Shown here piece after piece: positions 1-9,800 of a stretch of DNA of 54,923 bases (position 1 is its first letter; the number at the start of each line of letters is the position of its first letter). Below the pieces are notes generated by a model. The model was given only the letters and a program-made list of their open reading frames with translations. It did no database searches and was not told where the DNA came from. The DNA comes from Candidatus Hydrogenedentota bacterium (GTDB lineage: Bacteria; Hydrogenedentota; Hydrogenedentia; Hydrogenedentales; SLHB01): NCBI GenBank assembly GCA_016215105.1, contig JACRLJ010000105.1:33198-88120 (forward strand), in the 5' to 3' direction. A program made the position numbers and the translations under genes.

Positions 1-1
1 C

Positions 2-607
2 CGGCCAGGCTACCGGGAAGTCGTGAATAGCGCCGACCTCGTCGTAAACGACGGAATTGGTGTGGAAATCGCCGCAAGACTCCAAGGAAGACGATTCCTT
101 GGCAATCTAATCGGCACGGATTTCATACCCGAAATATGCGCGTTCGGGGCGAGTAAGGGGTATAAACTGTACCTTCTTGGGGGCACGGAGGGCGTAGCTG
201 AACGCGCCCGCGAGACCCTGATTTCCCAGTTTCCTGGCCTGATAGTATCAGGCACACATCACGGGTTCTTCGACAAAGATCGGTGTGGAGACGTTCTTGA
301 GTCAATCCGGCGCGCCAAGCCGGACATACTCCTGGTCGGGTTCGGGAATCCATATCAGGAGGAGTGGATTTCCCGATATCAGGAGGAACTACCCGGGTGC
401 GTTGCGATAGGCGTCGGGGCGCTGTTTGACTATTTCGCGGGCGTTGAACCGCGAGCGCCTGAGTTCGTGAGACGTATGCATTGCGAGTGGGTTTTCAGAC
501 TTCTCGTGGCCCCGCGAAAGAAGTGGCGTAGATATATTCTGGGTAACCCGTTGTTTTTGTATCGTACAGTAATCGATGGACTCTTGAAGGCCCAACAAAG
601 GAACTAA
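2..607 (+). CDS. WecG/TagA/CpsF-family glycosyltransferase, 5' truncated
   Basis: This family (GT26) transfers an N-acetyl-hexosaminuronic or N-acetylmannosamine-type sugar from a UDP donor to a polyprenyl-linked acceptor on the inner face of the membrane during surface polysaccharide synthesis. The frame is open to the left window edge, so at least 201 C-terminal residues are present and the true start lies outside; the GTG at 23 is internal. Visible family marks are SADLVVNDGIGV near the left edge, LLGGTEGVAERA in the middle, VGFGNPYQEEWI (the conserved G-x-P-x-QE-x-W motif) and GVGALFDYFAG. The end is basic and aromatic (RKKWRRYILGNPLFLYR), typical of the membrane-associated C-terminus. 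It heads a same-strand run of surface polysaccharide genes. The family is clear; the exact sugar is not. Confidence 0.9.
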   Translation, partial: RPGYREVVNSADLVVNDGIGVEIAARLQGRRFLGNLIGTDFIPEICAFGASKGYKLYLLGGTEGVAERARETLISQFPGLIVSGTHHGFFDKDRCGDVLESIRRAKPDILLVGFGNPYQEEWISRYQEELPGCVAIGVGALFDYFAGVEPRAPEFVRRMHCEWVFRLLVAPRKKWRRYILGNPLFLYRTVIDGLLKAQQRN

Positions 608-724
608 AAACGTTGCGACTCGACGTGCGCACTAGCAAGATGATGCGGGACTTGGACGCCTATTTGGATTGTTGGTTCATAGAAACATGACGAACCAGCC
701 CCCACAAGAAATGGGCCTACTTCT

Positions 725-1453
725 ATGATTAGTGACCGAATCTATGATATTATTCAAGAGGCACATAGGAGGGCTAGACATGTCCTCTTCGAAAAACTGG
801 TCAGTAAGCTACCACGTCCGGTGCAAGTGCTTGACGTAGGGGGTACCGAGGCATATTGGGACCGGGTTGGCTTGACGGCCGGCGGCAGCTTGAATGTGAC
901 TCTCCTGAATCCAGTTTCGCCAAAAGTCCGGCGCCTCGGTTTCGTAGGCATCGTGGGTGATGGGCGCGCAATGTCCTGCTTCGAGGATCAGCGATTCGAC
1001 GTCGTCTTTTCGAATTCGGTAATCGAGCATGTTGGAGGCATTGCCGATCAGCACAGGATGGCCCGCGAAATACGGCGGGTGGGAAAGCGCTACATTGTCC
1101 AAACACCAAACAAGTATTTTCCGATTGAACCGCATTTCTATCCGTGTCCCCTTTTCCAGTTCTTTCCACTGTGGGCGCAAGTATTGGTCATAAGACAGTT
1201 TCGGTTGCGGTTCTCCAGTGGGGGCTTTGATCGGGAAACCGCTGAAGCGATAGCCAAGTCTGTAAGGCTGTTGAGTGAACACGAGTTCAGATCTCTGTTT
1301 CCAGACGCTGTTATTGAGAAGGAAAGACTGTTTGGTCTAGTAAAGTCGTTTACTGCGCTGGGCGGCTGGGATTTGGGAACGGAATATGCTCTGTCCCAAA
1401 GAACGAATGAGAAGACCCATAGAGAGAAGGCGCTGGAGGAGGGATCTCTATGA
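725..1453 (+). CDS. Class I SAM-dependent methyltransferase
   Basis: This 242-residue protein is a Methyltransf_11-like enzyme. The glycine-rich SAM loop reads VQVLDVGGTEAYWDR at about residues 32-46, and the acidic post-II segment is RFDVVFSNSVIEHVGG around residue 100. The phrase YIVQTPNKYFPIEPHF further on is common in methyltransferases of lipopolysaccharide and capsule clusters that act on sugars or nucleotide sugars. It lies about 120 bp after the WecG-like gene and before a GT39-like transferase, so methylation of a surface glycan is the likely role, but the substrate is inferred only from context. The start ATG has no strong ribosome binding site. Confidence 0.8.
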   Translation: MISDRIYDIIQEAHRRARHVLFEKLVSKLPRPVQVLDVGGTEAYWDRVGLTAGGSLNVTLLNPVSPKVRRLGFVGIVGDGRAMSCFEDQRFDVVFSNSVIEHVGGIADQHRMAREIRRVGKRYIVQTPNKYFPIEPHFYPCPLFQFFPLWAQVLVIRQFRLRFSSGGFDRETAEAIAKSVRLLSEHEFRSLFPDAVIEKERLFGLVKSFTALGGWDLGTEYALSQRTNEKTHREKALEEGSL

Positions 1454-1698
1454 CGGCGCCATATTACAGTAAAGCCGGCACTGCGGAACAAGGAGCAGAC
1501 ACTGGTGTGGCTCTGAGTGCGTGCACATCTGAAATACGCGTCGTTGCTCGGTGGCTCAACGCGGCCCGGGGGATTCACAGTCATAATGCGGCCAAAGTTT
1601 TGACAGTTTATGCTGTAAACATGAACGCTCGCGTCAATATTGACCTTGGCTTAATAAGCAGTACTTATACTAGCGTTCGGGCCCTCAAATGTACATAA
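1450..1698 (+). CDS. Doubtful small ORF bridging two polysaccharide genes
   Basis: An 82-residue frame opens with an ATGA overlap on the methyltransferase stop and closes 10 bases inside the next gene, which is the arrangement expected of translational coupling. The protein shows no motif, signal peptide or membrane segment I recognise, and its composition is unremarkable. The otherwise empty 235 bp between the flanking genes could equally be plain intergenic DNA. It is listed because the overlap geometry is suggestive, not because of any family match. Confidence 0.2.
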   Translation: MTAPYYSKAGTAEQGADTGVALSACTSEIRVVARWLNAARGIHSHNAAKVLTVYAVNMNARVNIDLGLISSTYTSVRALKCT

Positions 1699-3047
1699 CC
1701 CTAACTCGTCAGATTGCAAGAATCGAAAGTTATAGGGTCGCACTTCTAGTCGTACTTCTTCTATTCACGACCTCCCTGGGAGCGTTCTACTCCATTTACA
1801 TCGGAGAGGACTTCCGTTACCCAGACGAGCGCGACTATTATAAAATTGCACGGAATGTCGCGTCATCGTTCAGCTTCAGTATTGATGGAGAGGAGCCAAC
1901 GGCTTACCGTCCTCCCGGATATCCTCTCTTTCTCGTCCCCTTTATCTTTCTTGGCGCTGATGTTTCTGGGCTTCGGATACTGAATTTTGTCCTGGTTGCC
2001 GTCTGTATGTATCTCACATACCGTATCCTAAGTGAACATGCTTCGCCGCTGACCGGAGTCATTGGGGTATTAGGGGTTGTGTGCTACCCCGTCCTATTCT
2101 ATACAGCCGGAACGCTCTACCCGCAGATACTTGGCGCCATGCTTCTTCTATTCATTATTCAACGCCTATGCAAAAGAAAAGTCTTGCTGCGTGACTTTCT
2201 AGTGGCAGGCGTAGCGTTCGGCTATCTAATCCTCACTATACCATTTTTTCTTTTTATGTTATTGCCCATTACGCTATGGCTGTATTGGATTAAAGTGAAT
2301 GGGTGCACGAAGAAGGTGGCATTCATGCTAGCCGCGGCGTGTATTCCAGTTCTTGTTTGGTGTGTCCGTAACTACACCGTGTTTGACTCCTTCGTCTTGG
2401 TCTCTACTAATTCGGGGGAGAACCTGCTACTGGGAAACTCCGAGAATAGTGCTGCCGACTCCGGTACAAATGTTGATATTGCTCATTACTGGAATGAATC
2501 GGACAAAATGGGTTTAGATGAAATAGGACGCGACAAGTACTTTCAGGCGAAGGCGATTGAGTGGATATGGAATCATAAGACCGACGCGATAGAATTGTAC
2601 TGCAAGAAGTTCTTTAATCACTTTAGCTATAGCAATGATCTGTGGGTCGGTGAAGAGGCATCACCGTTCAAAGACAAGCTTATGCTGCTTACCTACTGGC
2701 CGTTACTGATTGTTTGCATTGTTCGGATATTGATGGTAGGCCAGTTCAGACTTTCCGCTTTCGAGGTCCTCCTCGTTGGGCTCTACATCTTCAGCGGCTT
2801 GGTATACGCGGTCTTCTTTACACGTATTAGATTTCGCTTGCCGTTTGATTTTCTTCTGATATGTCTGGCAGCCATGTTCATGCGGACATTGTACGCGGCG
2901 TGGCGGTGTCGCAGTGCGGTTGACGCGAGGAGTTTGGAGGTTGGGAGCGCTAGTACAAGTCGACGGGACGAGAAATCAGCGGGCGGTTACGAGGCGGCCG
3001 TCGCGTGCATGCATTCCGAGAGAGGCGTAATCGGTGAACGAAAATGA
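1689..3047 (+). CDS. GT39-like integral membrane glycosyltransferase
   Basis: This 452-residue polytopic protein resembles the ArnT/PMT (GT39, GT-C fold) group, which use polyprenyl-phosphate sugars on the outer face of the membrane. After the first membrane helix comes the first external loop with PDERDYYKIARN, where the acidic pair is the expected catalytic site of GT-C enzymes, then AYRPPGYPLFLVPF, a typical GT39 signature. About eight to ten hydrophobic segments follow, ending with FTRIRFRLPFDFLLICL near residue 385. The last 50 residues are hydrophilic. It sits inside the polysaccharide locus, so it probably decorates a lipid-linked glycan. The family is fairly sure, the donor and acceptor are unknown. 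Confidence 0.75.
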   Translation: MYITLTRQIARIESYRVALLVVLLLFTTSLGAFYSIYIGEDFRYPDERDYYKIARNVASSFSFSIDGEEPTAYRPPGYPLFLVPFIFLGADVSGLRILNFVLVAVCMYLTYRILSEHASPLTGVIGVLGVVCYPVLFYTAGTLYPQILGAMLLLFIIQRLCKRKVLLRDFLVAGVAFGYLILTIPFFLFMLLPITLWLYWIKVNGCTKKVAFMLAAACIPVLVWCVRNYTVFDSFVLVSTNSGENLLLGNSENSAADSGTNVDIAHYWNESDKMGLDEIGRDKYFQAKAIEWIWNHKTDAIELYCKKFFNHFSYSNDLWVGEEASPFKDKLMLLTYWPLLIVCIVRILMVGQFRLSAFEVLLVGLYIFSGLVYAVFFTRIRFRLPFDFLLICLAAMFMRTLYAAWRCRSAVDARSLEVGSASTSRRDEKSAGGYEAAVACMHSERGVIGERK

Positions 3048-3117
3048 GAGAGGGCTTCGGTTCGGCTCTGTATCGCGCGGTAGTGTTGGAAGGTAGAGGG
3101 CGTGGAGGTTCGGCGAG

Positions 3118-5043
3118 ATGATCGATAAGTTCCGGTACCGGCCGGATATTGATGGTCTTCGCGGGATTGCCGTTCTAGCGGTGGTTCTGTTTCACGGTGG
3201 ATTTGGCTGCCCTGGTGGTTATGTCGGCGTGGACATGTTTTTTGTGATTTCGGGTTTCTTAATCACTTCTCTGATATGGAAAGATCTCGAAAGCGGTTGC
3301 TTCACATTCGGGCAGTTCTGGGAACGGCGTGCGCGGCGAATCGTCCCTGCGATGGTGGTGGTCACGCTTGCGACTTTGGTGGCGGGGTGGTTCTTGATGC
3401 TTCCAAGGGACTTTAGGAGTCTGGGACAGGCATCGGCGTCTCAAGCGGTTTTTGGCGCAAACATCTATTACTGGAAGGATTCCGGCTACTTTTCACGTAA
3501 CGCCAACGAGAAACCTCTGCTCCACACCTGGTCGTTGGCGGTTGAGGAGCAATTTTACATTATCGTACCGTTCCTGTTTTGGGGAATGTACCGCGCGGCC
3601 AAATTGCGTACCCGGAAAGCGGTTCTTTCGTTGCTCTCCGCCGGGTTTATCGTCAGTTTTGCCTTGAGCGTCTATGGGGTGGCGCTGCGTCTAAATGCGG
3701 CGTTTTATCTTCTACCGTGCCGCGCTTGGGAGCTGTCGCTTGGCTCGATCGTCGCCTTTCTTCCACCAGCTCCAGGGTTGTTGTGCCGTCGGTTCGTACG
3801 TGAGTTTTTCGCGCTGACGGGCCTAACTTTGATTCTTGTTCCTGTCTTCATGTACGGCCCGAAGACGCCGTTTCCAGGAGTGGCCGCACTGTCACCATGT
3901 CTTGGGGTGGCCCTGCTAATCTGGGCGAACGAACCGGTCGCGAACTGTGCGCCTACGACCGTGGGCACGCTACTCGCAACACGGTCGATAGTCTTTGTTG
4001 GCTTGATCTCGTATTCCCTCTATCTTTGGCATTTGCCGTTTCTGGCGTTTAGCCATTATTTGGCTCTTGAACCTGTTTCCGCGGGCCAGCGGGTTACGAT
4101 GTTGGGTCTCGGACTTGGATTGGCTGTCCTGTCATGGAAGTACGTCGAAACGCCTTTTCGGAAGCGAACGCTCGCAGGATCTAGGAAGTCCATGTTCGTG
4201 TTCGCGGGGTCGGGAATCGCCGCCGTTCTCGGTTGCGGCCTGCTATGTTGGAACATGCAGGGCTTTCCGCAGCGTCTCTCTTCAGAAGCGCAGGAGTTTT
4301 CCAATGCAGAAGGGGATAGTCCCTTCTACTTTAATCTCACGACCGACGACATCCGCGCCGGAAGGCTCGTCCCGATCGGAGCAACGGACTCGACGTTGCG
4401 ACCCACAGTTTTGGTTTGGGGCGATAGTCACGGCAACTCTGGTCTTGAAGAGGGATCCATCGCCTACAACGATGCGGTAATCTCCTATATTCAGAGTCAG
4501 CATATTCCCGACGTTGTTTTGATCGCCCGTTGGGGGGGATATCCCAAGATTGGGGGGAACTCCCAAGACTTCAATTCTTCACTGTTGGCGACCGTTCGGC
4601 GGCTCGTCGCCATGGGTTCCCGCCCATGGATTATGCTGGACGTTCCGAACCATTCTTTTGATGTTCCAAGAGCGCTGTGCAGCCCGATCTATTCCGTTGC
4701 ATACATTGAGTCGCACTGCGCTAAACCGACGGCATGGAATGAATTTAGCAAGAAAGATCCGGAGATCGTGGCCCAATTAGAATCCGCCGGTGGTCGAATC
4801 CTTGAGCCGAAGCCGAGATTCCTCGACCCAACAGGACAGCGTTACATCATTCAGGCCGCGGGGATTGCCCTCTATGGCGATAACCATCATCTAACGACTA
4901 AAGGTTCTAGACTAATGCTCCTGCCGTTTCTGCGCGATTCGTTGACATTAGACGAACCGTCGCCTCCGGATGTCCACCGTGTCGCGGCTGCAGCGAGCTT
5001 TCCACGCTCGATGGAAGGAGTCTTCGCAAGCAGAAAACGGTGA
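3118..5043 (+). CDS. Acyltransferase-3/SGNH fusion (OafA-type O-acyltransferase)
   Basis: The 641 residues form the usual two-part OafA architecture. The N-terminal half is a membrane acyltransferase-3 domain opening with YRPDIDGLRGIAVLAVV, with the conserved VDMFFVISGFLITSLI and the HTWSLAVEEQFY motif near residue 140, followed by about ten helices. The C-terminal part is a periplasmic SGNH esterase-like domain, with the block-I Ser in VWGDSHGN near residue 435 and the Asp/His pair in GDNHHLTTKG near residue 588. Such proteins move acetyl groups across the membrane onto O-antigen or exopolysaccharide. GGAGG lies about 11 bases before the ATG. Neighbouring methyl- and glycosyltransferases support a glycan-decorating role. 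Confidence 0.9.
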   Translation: MIDKFRYRPDIDGLRGIAVLAVVLFHGGFGCPGGYVGVDMFFVISGFLITSLIWKDLESGCFTFGQFWERRARRIVPAMVVVTLATLVAGWFLMLPRDFRSLGQASASQAVFGANIYYWKDSGYFSRNANEKPLLHTWSLAVEEQFYIIVPFLFWGMYRAAKLRTRKAVLSLLSAGFIVSFALSVYGVALRLNAAFYLLPCRAWELSLGSIVAFLPPAPGLLCRRFVREFFALTGLTLILVPVFMYGPKTPFPGVAALSPCLGVALLIWANEPVANCAPTTVGTLLATRSIVFVGLISYSLYLWHLPFLAFSHYLALEPVSAGQRVTMLGLGLGLAVLSWKYVETPFRKRTLAGSRKSMFVFAGSGIAAVLGCGLLCWNMQGFPQRLSSEAQEFSNAEGDSPFYFNLTTDDIRAGRLVPIGATDSTLRPTVLVWGDSHGNSGLEEGSIAYNDAVISYIQSQHIPDVVLIARWGGYPKIGGNSQDFNSSLLATVRRLVAMGSRPWIMLDVPNHSFDVPRALCSPIYSVAYIESHCAKPTAWNEFSKKDPEIVAQLESAGGRILEPKPRFLDPTGQRYIIQAAGIALYGDNHHLTTKGSRLMLLPFLRDSLTLDEPSPPDVHRVAAAASFPRSMEGVFASRKR

Positions 5044-5162
5044 GAACGTGAGGACCGTCAGGGGGGGAATGATGTGGACTCGATCCGCGTTTTACAAACC
5101 AGATACGGGTGAATCTATAATAGCGGTTATTCGTCTCGGTGCTGCCGGAAAGGGTAAGGCCT

Positions 5163-6188
5163 ATGCTCGCTTCGCCGTCATGTCCAGTGTGCGCTTCGGA
5201 CACGTGGATGTCACTAGGAACCCGCACGCACGCAGCTTCAGATATGGCGCATTACGATGACTACACCAATCGTCGATTTCGGATTCTTTTCGAGGTCTGG
5301 CTACCAGGGAAATCTGAGGCGACGTTTGAATCCAAGCTCTGCGAAACATGCGGAATGGTGATCTATACACCCCGTCCGACGCCAGAGGAAGTAAACGAGG
5401 GGTACCGGTATCTTTTGCAGATGCCTGTTGCACCTGGACAACGGCCCGTTTCAGAGGAAGTGCAGAGTGTACGGGCAAAGGACTTGTTCCGCATAATGTC
5501 CCGATACGCCCGTGGAGGCGCGGCCCGGGTGCTTGATTTCGGGGGAGGACGCGGTCAACTAATGACTTGCTTTGCCGACCTGGGGTGTGACTGCTTCGTG
5601 GTTGACTATTATCCGAACCCGATTCCAAAGGTGCGCAAGTTGGGTAATACACTTGATGAGCTGCCTAAGAACATGAAGTTCGACGTGGTAATCTGCAGTC
5701 ACGTTCTTGAGCGTCTGGCCGACCCATTGAGCGTGCTTGTCCAGTTACGCAGCTTGCTATCCGAGAGCGGGATACTGTATGTCGAGGTCCCTATGGAGCT
5801 TTGGCGTTGCGTACCAGTGCAAGCGCGTGCGGTAGAAGCCGTTAATCCGATAGATCACTTGAATTTTTTCACGGTGCAACCACTACGATTCCTACTGGAA
5901 CGAGCATCCTTCAGCGTAATCAGCTGCAGCATGGATGCGTACGTGCATACGAACGGAAGCAGGTTAACTGCGGTCCGTGCTGTCGCGAGGGCATCGAACA
6001 AGGTTCGTACCCGGTATCCTGATGGAGCAGCTCGGGCTACGGAACGGATCATATGCCCAGACCTGCGGTTGCGTGTTCAAATGCTCGCGATTCACCCTGA
6101 TTGGCTCTGGGCTGCGGGTCGTAGTCGCTTAATTCGCGTTCGGGAGTACTTCGCACGTCTGTGCCGTCGAGTACCGTTCGGGAGATAG
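5163..6188 (+). CDS. Zinc-ribbon class I SAM methyltransferase
   Basis: The protein starts with a zinc-ribbon-like Cys cluster (CPVC followed by CETCG) and continues into a Rossmann methyltransferase. The SAM loop is ARVLDFGGGRGQL near residue 122 and the acidic motif is FDVVICSHVLERLADP near residue 175. This layout is shared with methyltransferases of sugar biosynthesis such as the C-methyltransferase group and is common in O-antigen clusters. I chose ATG 5163, preceded by a GGAAAGGG stretch, over an in-frame GTG at 5139; the product is then 341 residues. The last 70 residues are basic and not recognisable. Glycan or nucleotide-sugar methylation is inferred from the neighbours. Confidence 0.75.
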   Translation: MLASPSCPVCASDTWMSLGTRTHAASDMAHYDDYTNRRFRILFEVWLPGKSEATFESKLCETCGMVIYTPRPTPEEVNEGYRYLLQMPVAPGQRPVSEEVQSVRAKDLFRIMSRYARGGAARVLDFGGGRGQLMTCFADLGCDCFVVDYYPNPIPKVRKLGNTLDELPKNMKFDVVICSHVLERLADPLSVLVQLRSLLSESGILYVEVPMELWRCVPVQARAVEAVNPIDHLNFFTVQPLRFLLERASFSVISCSMDAYVHTNGSRLTAVRAVARASNKVRTRYPDGAARATERIICPDLRLRVQMLAIHPDWLWAAGRSRLIRVREYFARLCRRVPFGR

Positions 6189-6816
6189 GCAAAGATTCCT
6201 CTCACCGCAACTTGTCGCTCCGATGGCAGCCCAATAGTGCAATTTCGGGTTTCTTGAGAAGATGGGCTCATTGCGCGTTCACTATGCGAGTCGGCCAACG
6301 CGAGCGAAAGGGGGCTTCGCTCTACACCACTGCTGTGACGGTGTTGCTTGGGGCGCTTTCACCCGCTTTGTTGATGGCGATTACACGATATTCCCAGTCT
6401 TTGCCGCGTTCTTGGTTGGTGAGGGTGGCTTCACGTTTGAGGGAGATGGAGACGAGCGCCCAAGCGCCGTCGGATCGCCTTATCCTCTCACCAAACGCAG
6501 AACACCAGCGTTGCCGTCCCATCATGGCTCGCGTTTGACCGCCCAAACATTTTCACCGGATTTCCAGAGCGGGAGGGACAAATGTTACGGGCGCAGTGTT
6601 CTCTTCACAGTCCACCTCGATCTTGCGGCGACGCAATGGGCGCAAAGTTTGACGAATTCATGCAACCTTTTCGTTGAAAGACCGGCTGTTGATCGCTATG
6701 ATTACAATACTGGGTTACGGGTGAGGATTGCGTGGGTTTGCCTGATTCTAGGAGGCGAGGAGAGAACGTGGATGGGGTCTATTTGCGCAGCGCAGTGGGG
6801 GGAGGAGAATCTGAGG
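6189..6816. other. Long gap before the TPR gene
   Basis: About 630 bases separate the methyltransferase from the chosen start of the TPR lipoprotein. The frame of the TPR gene stays open back to 6262, but that stretch encodes low-complexity, non-protein-like sequence and the lipoprotein signal begins only at 6817. The minus strand of 6322-6480 encodes the end of a fibronectin type III domain, listed separately. I see no convincing promoter, RNA gene or repeat in the rest. Confidence 0.6.
6322..6546 (-). pseudogene. Fibronectin type III domain remnant
   Basis: Read on the minus strand, this frame ends in a clean C-terminal half of an FN3 domain: DGAWALVS, then RGKDWEYRVIAINKAGESAP and SNTVTAVV followed by a stop. 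The tryptophan, the Y-R-V strand, the N-x-A-G-E turn and the S-x-S/N ending are diagnostic of the last strands of FN3. The N-terminal strands are missing; beyond about 6480 the frame continues only as unconvincing sequence to an ATG at 6546. FN3 repeats belong to large secreted proteins, so this looks like the tail of a lost or displaced gene. A short functional ORF is possible but unlikely. Confidence 0.6.
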
Positions 6817-9800
6817 ATGATGGTTTACCAGCGTCACAACACCCTATGGCTATTCACTGGCGCGCTCATGGCCGCGGTTTTTCTTTCGGGGTGTAGCTCG
6901 CCGGAGGTCCGCAAGCAGAAAGCGTATGACAGGGGCCGGGCCCTCATGGAGTCCGGTGAAACGAAGAAGGCGATTCTGGAATTCCGCAACGCGATTCAGA
7001 TCGAGCCTAAGTTCACGGACGCACGGTATTATCTGGGAATCTGTCTTTTGAAGGAAAAGAATCCGGCTGCCGCTCTAGCTGAACTGGAAAGGGTAGAAGG
7101 CGAACAGCCGTCGCGGGTTGCCGATCTAAAGCCGTACAAAGCGGAGGCGTCCGTGGGGGCTGGGAAGTTTGCCGAGGGACGTGACTTGCTCGAGGATCTG
7201 GTTAAGGACAATCCCGAGAACGCGAGCTATCACGACCTGCTGTCGCGCGCCGCGCTTGGGTTGAGTCGAGCGGGGAAGGGGCAGGCAGGCAAAGACGCGG
7301 GGGACAGCACGGAGGATCTTCTGATCAAAGCGTCGGCCGAAGCCGAAAAGGCCCTCTCGCTGGACCCTAAGCTTATCGAGCCGCATATGACACTGGCCCA
7401 AGTCCTGGTCCTCAAGCGCCGCAATCCTGCGATGCCTTCGCCTATCACGGCAGACGATAAGAAGGAGATTGGCAGACTGCTTGACGCCGCGAGGGCAATT
7501 ACTCCCAACGATGCTGCGACGAAGGGAAAGATAAGCCATCCGCGCCTGGACTTCTTGAACGGGCGCATTTGGTTCGCGGAAGGCGATTTCGAGAAAGCGC
7601 GCGACGAATTCCGCAAGGTTAAGGACGCCCCGTCCGCAGGTTACTTCCTTGCCCTATGTTTGGATAAGCTCGATGACCACCAGCACGCCATCAGCCAGTT
7701 TGAGCAAGTACTCGAGCAGGATCCCACGTATGAACCGGCCCGGCGGACGCTATTTGAAATCTACATGAAAGAGGAAAACGTCGCCAAAGCCACCGTTCAG
7801 GCGGAGGCGGCGGTGAAGGCGGCCCTGCAGAGTCCGTTGGGTTACTTGTTGCGCGCCAGGGTGTGCGCATCGAAAGCTGACTGGGCCGGCGCCCACGACT
7901 CCTTGGATGAAGCATTGCGTTTCGCTCCGGGAATGGTCGATGCATTATTGCTGCAGGCGGATGTGTATAGGAAGGAAGGAGATCTCGATAAGTCAAAAGC
8001 GGCGCTGGACGAGGTCGTTCGCACGCAACCAAACATCGCCGTAGGATATCTGGCGCGTAGCGAGGTATTCCTGTTCCAGAAGAATCTTCAGGGAGCGGAA
8101 GGTGACGCCAAGAAGGCGCTGGAACTCGCTCCCAAGGATCCCCTTGCGCAAGTGGCGTTTGCCAGGGTGCGTATTGCTCGAGGTGATCTTGATGGCGCCT
8201 ACGGCGCGTATGAAAAGGCGCTGGAGTTCGCTCCCGACAACTCACAAGTACGCTTGTCTCTGGCTTCGCTTTGTGCGGCGAAGAAAGAATACGACAAGGG
8301 GCTGACTTTGTTGCAGGCGGTTGGCGAAAAGGACGCGCTTTATGTGTTGGCCCGGACACGCATGGCAGAATTCTACGATGCGAAAGGCGACAAGACGGCC
8401 GCCGCGGATGAATTTGCCAAGCTTCTCGCTGCGCATCCGGAAACGGTCGACGCGACGTCGGCTTTCGTCCAACACCTATCGAAATCAGAAGACCTCGATT
8501 CTATGGCGGAGCTCGCCAAAGCTACAATACAACGGGACCCGGACACGACCATCGGCCACCTCATGCTTTCCGAAGTGCATGCCGCGCGAGGTCTTTGGGG
8601 ACCGGCGGCTGAGGAGACCCAAGCGGCAATCAAGAAGCTGCTTGACTCGGCTCGGCTCTGGTATCGACTGGGGCTCCTCCAGGCGAGCGCAGGACGATTC
8701 GATGACGCGCTAGCGGCGGCGTCTCGAGCCAGCGAGTTGCGCCCGGAGTTTGACGCAGCGACATTGTTGGCCGCGAGGATGCTCGCGCAAACGGGAAAAG
8801 GCGACGACGCTCTAGCGTTGTGCGCGAAGGTTCTGGAAAAGAAGCCTGATGACCCGGCTACGAACCTAACAAAAGCGGATGTCCAAGCGCTTCTTGGGAA
8901 GTACTCTGACGCGGAGTCCGGCTATCGCGCACTCATCAGCTCGCAGAAGACAGCGCTTCTCCCGTATCTTCGTCTTGCGGCGCTGTATGAGAAAGATCAA
9001 CAAAATGGCGGAAGCGAGAAAGCGAAGAAGCTATTTGATGAAGCGCTCGCGGCCATTCCGAACTCCGCCCAGTTGTTCGTAGAGTATGCCCGATATTGGG
9101 AGCGCGCCAAGGACGGCGTGCAAGCGCGTCAACAGTATGCGCGAGCTCTGGAGTTGGCTCCTGGCGATCAAACCATTCAAGACGCGCTTGCACGACTGGC
9201 CGCGGCGGCCGGGGATTTTCCCGATGCCGAGAAACGGTTGCGCGAACATTTGGAGAAAGCGCCAGGAGACCTATCCGCCAGATTGAACCTCGCCCTCGTG
9301 CTCGAGAACGAGGGGAAGGTCAGCGAGGCAACCCAATCCTTACTTGGTTTTGTCACCGCAAGCCAGGATCCCGCGGCAACAGGAATGGAAGTGAGCAAGC
9401 TCTTTGCGTCGATGGGGCAATACGACAAGATCGAACGCCTAGCCAAGACTATGATTGAGTCCGATGCCTCCAATTGGATGCCGCACTATGCGTTGGGCAT
9501 AGCGTACGCCGGCCAGGGGAACGCGGAGCAAGCTCAGAAGGAGTTCAAAGAGGCTGCGACCCTAAACTCAAAATCACCGCTGGCTAAACATGCGGAAGGT
9601 TTGATGTGCGCACGTTTGAATCAGGTGGATGAGGCGCTTGCCGCTTTTGAAGCGGCCCGTCAGATCGAGACCCGCTTCGAACCTGCGTACACTGACGCAG
9701 CCCTGTTGCTCATTCGAAAAGGCAGCTACGACCGCGCCGAAGAACTGTGCCGCAAAGCATTGGAAGTGCAGCCAGCTTCAGTTAAGCCGGCGCTCATTCT

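Noticed and set aside
6262-6816. In-frame extension of the TPR lipoprotein gene to 6262
   Set aside because: The extra 185 residues are not protein-like, would bury the lipoprotein signal, and the opposite strand carries the FN3 remnant; the ribosome site supports 6817.
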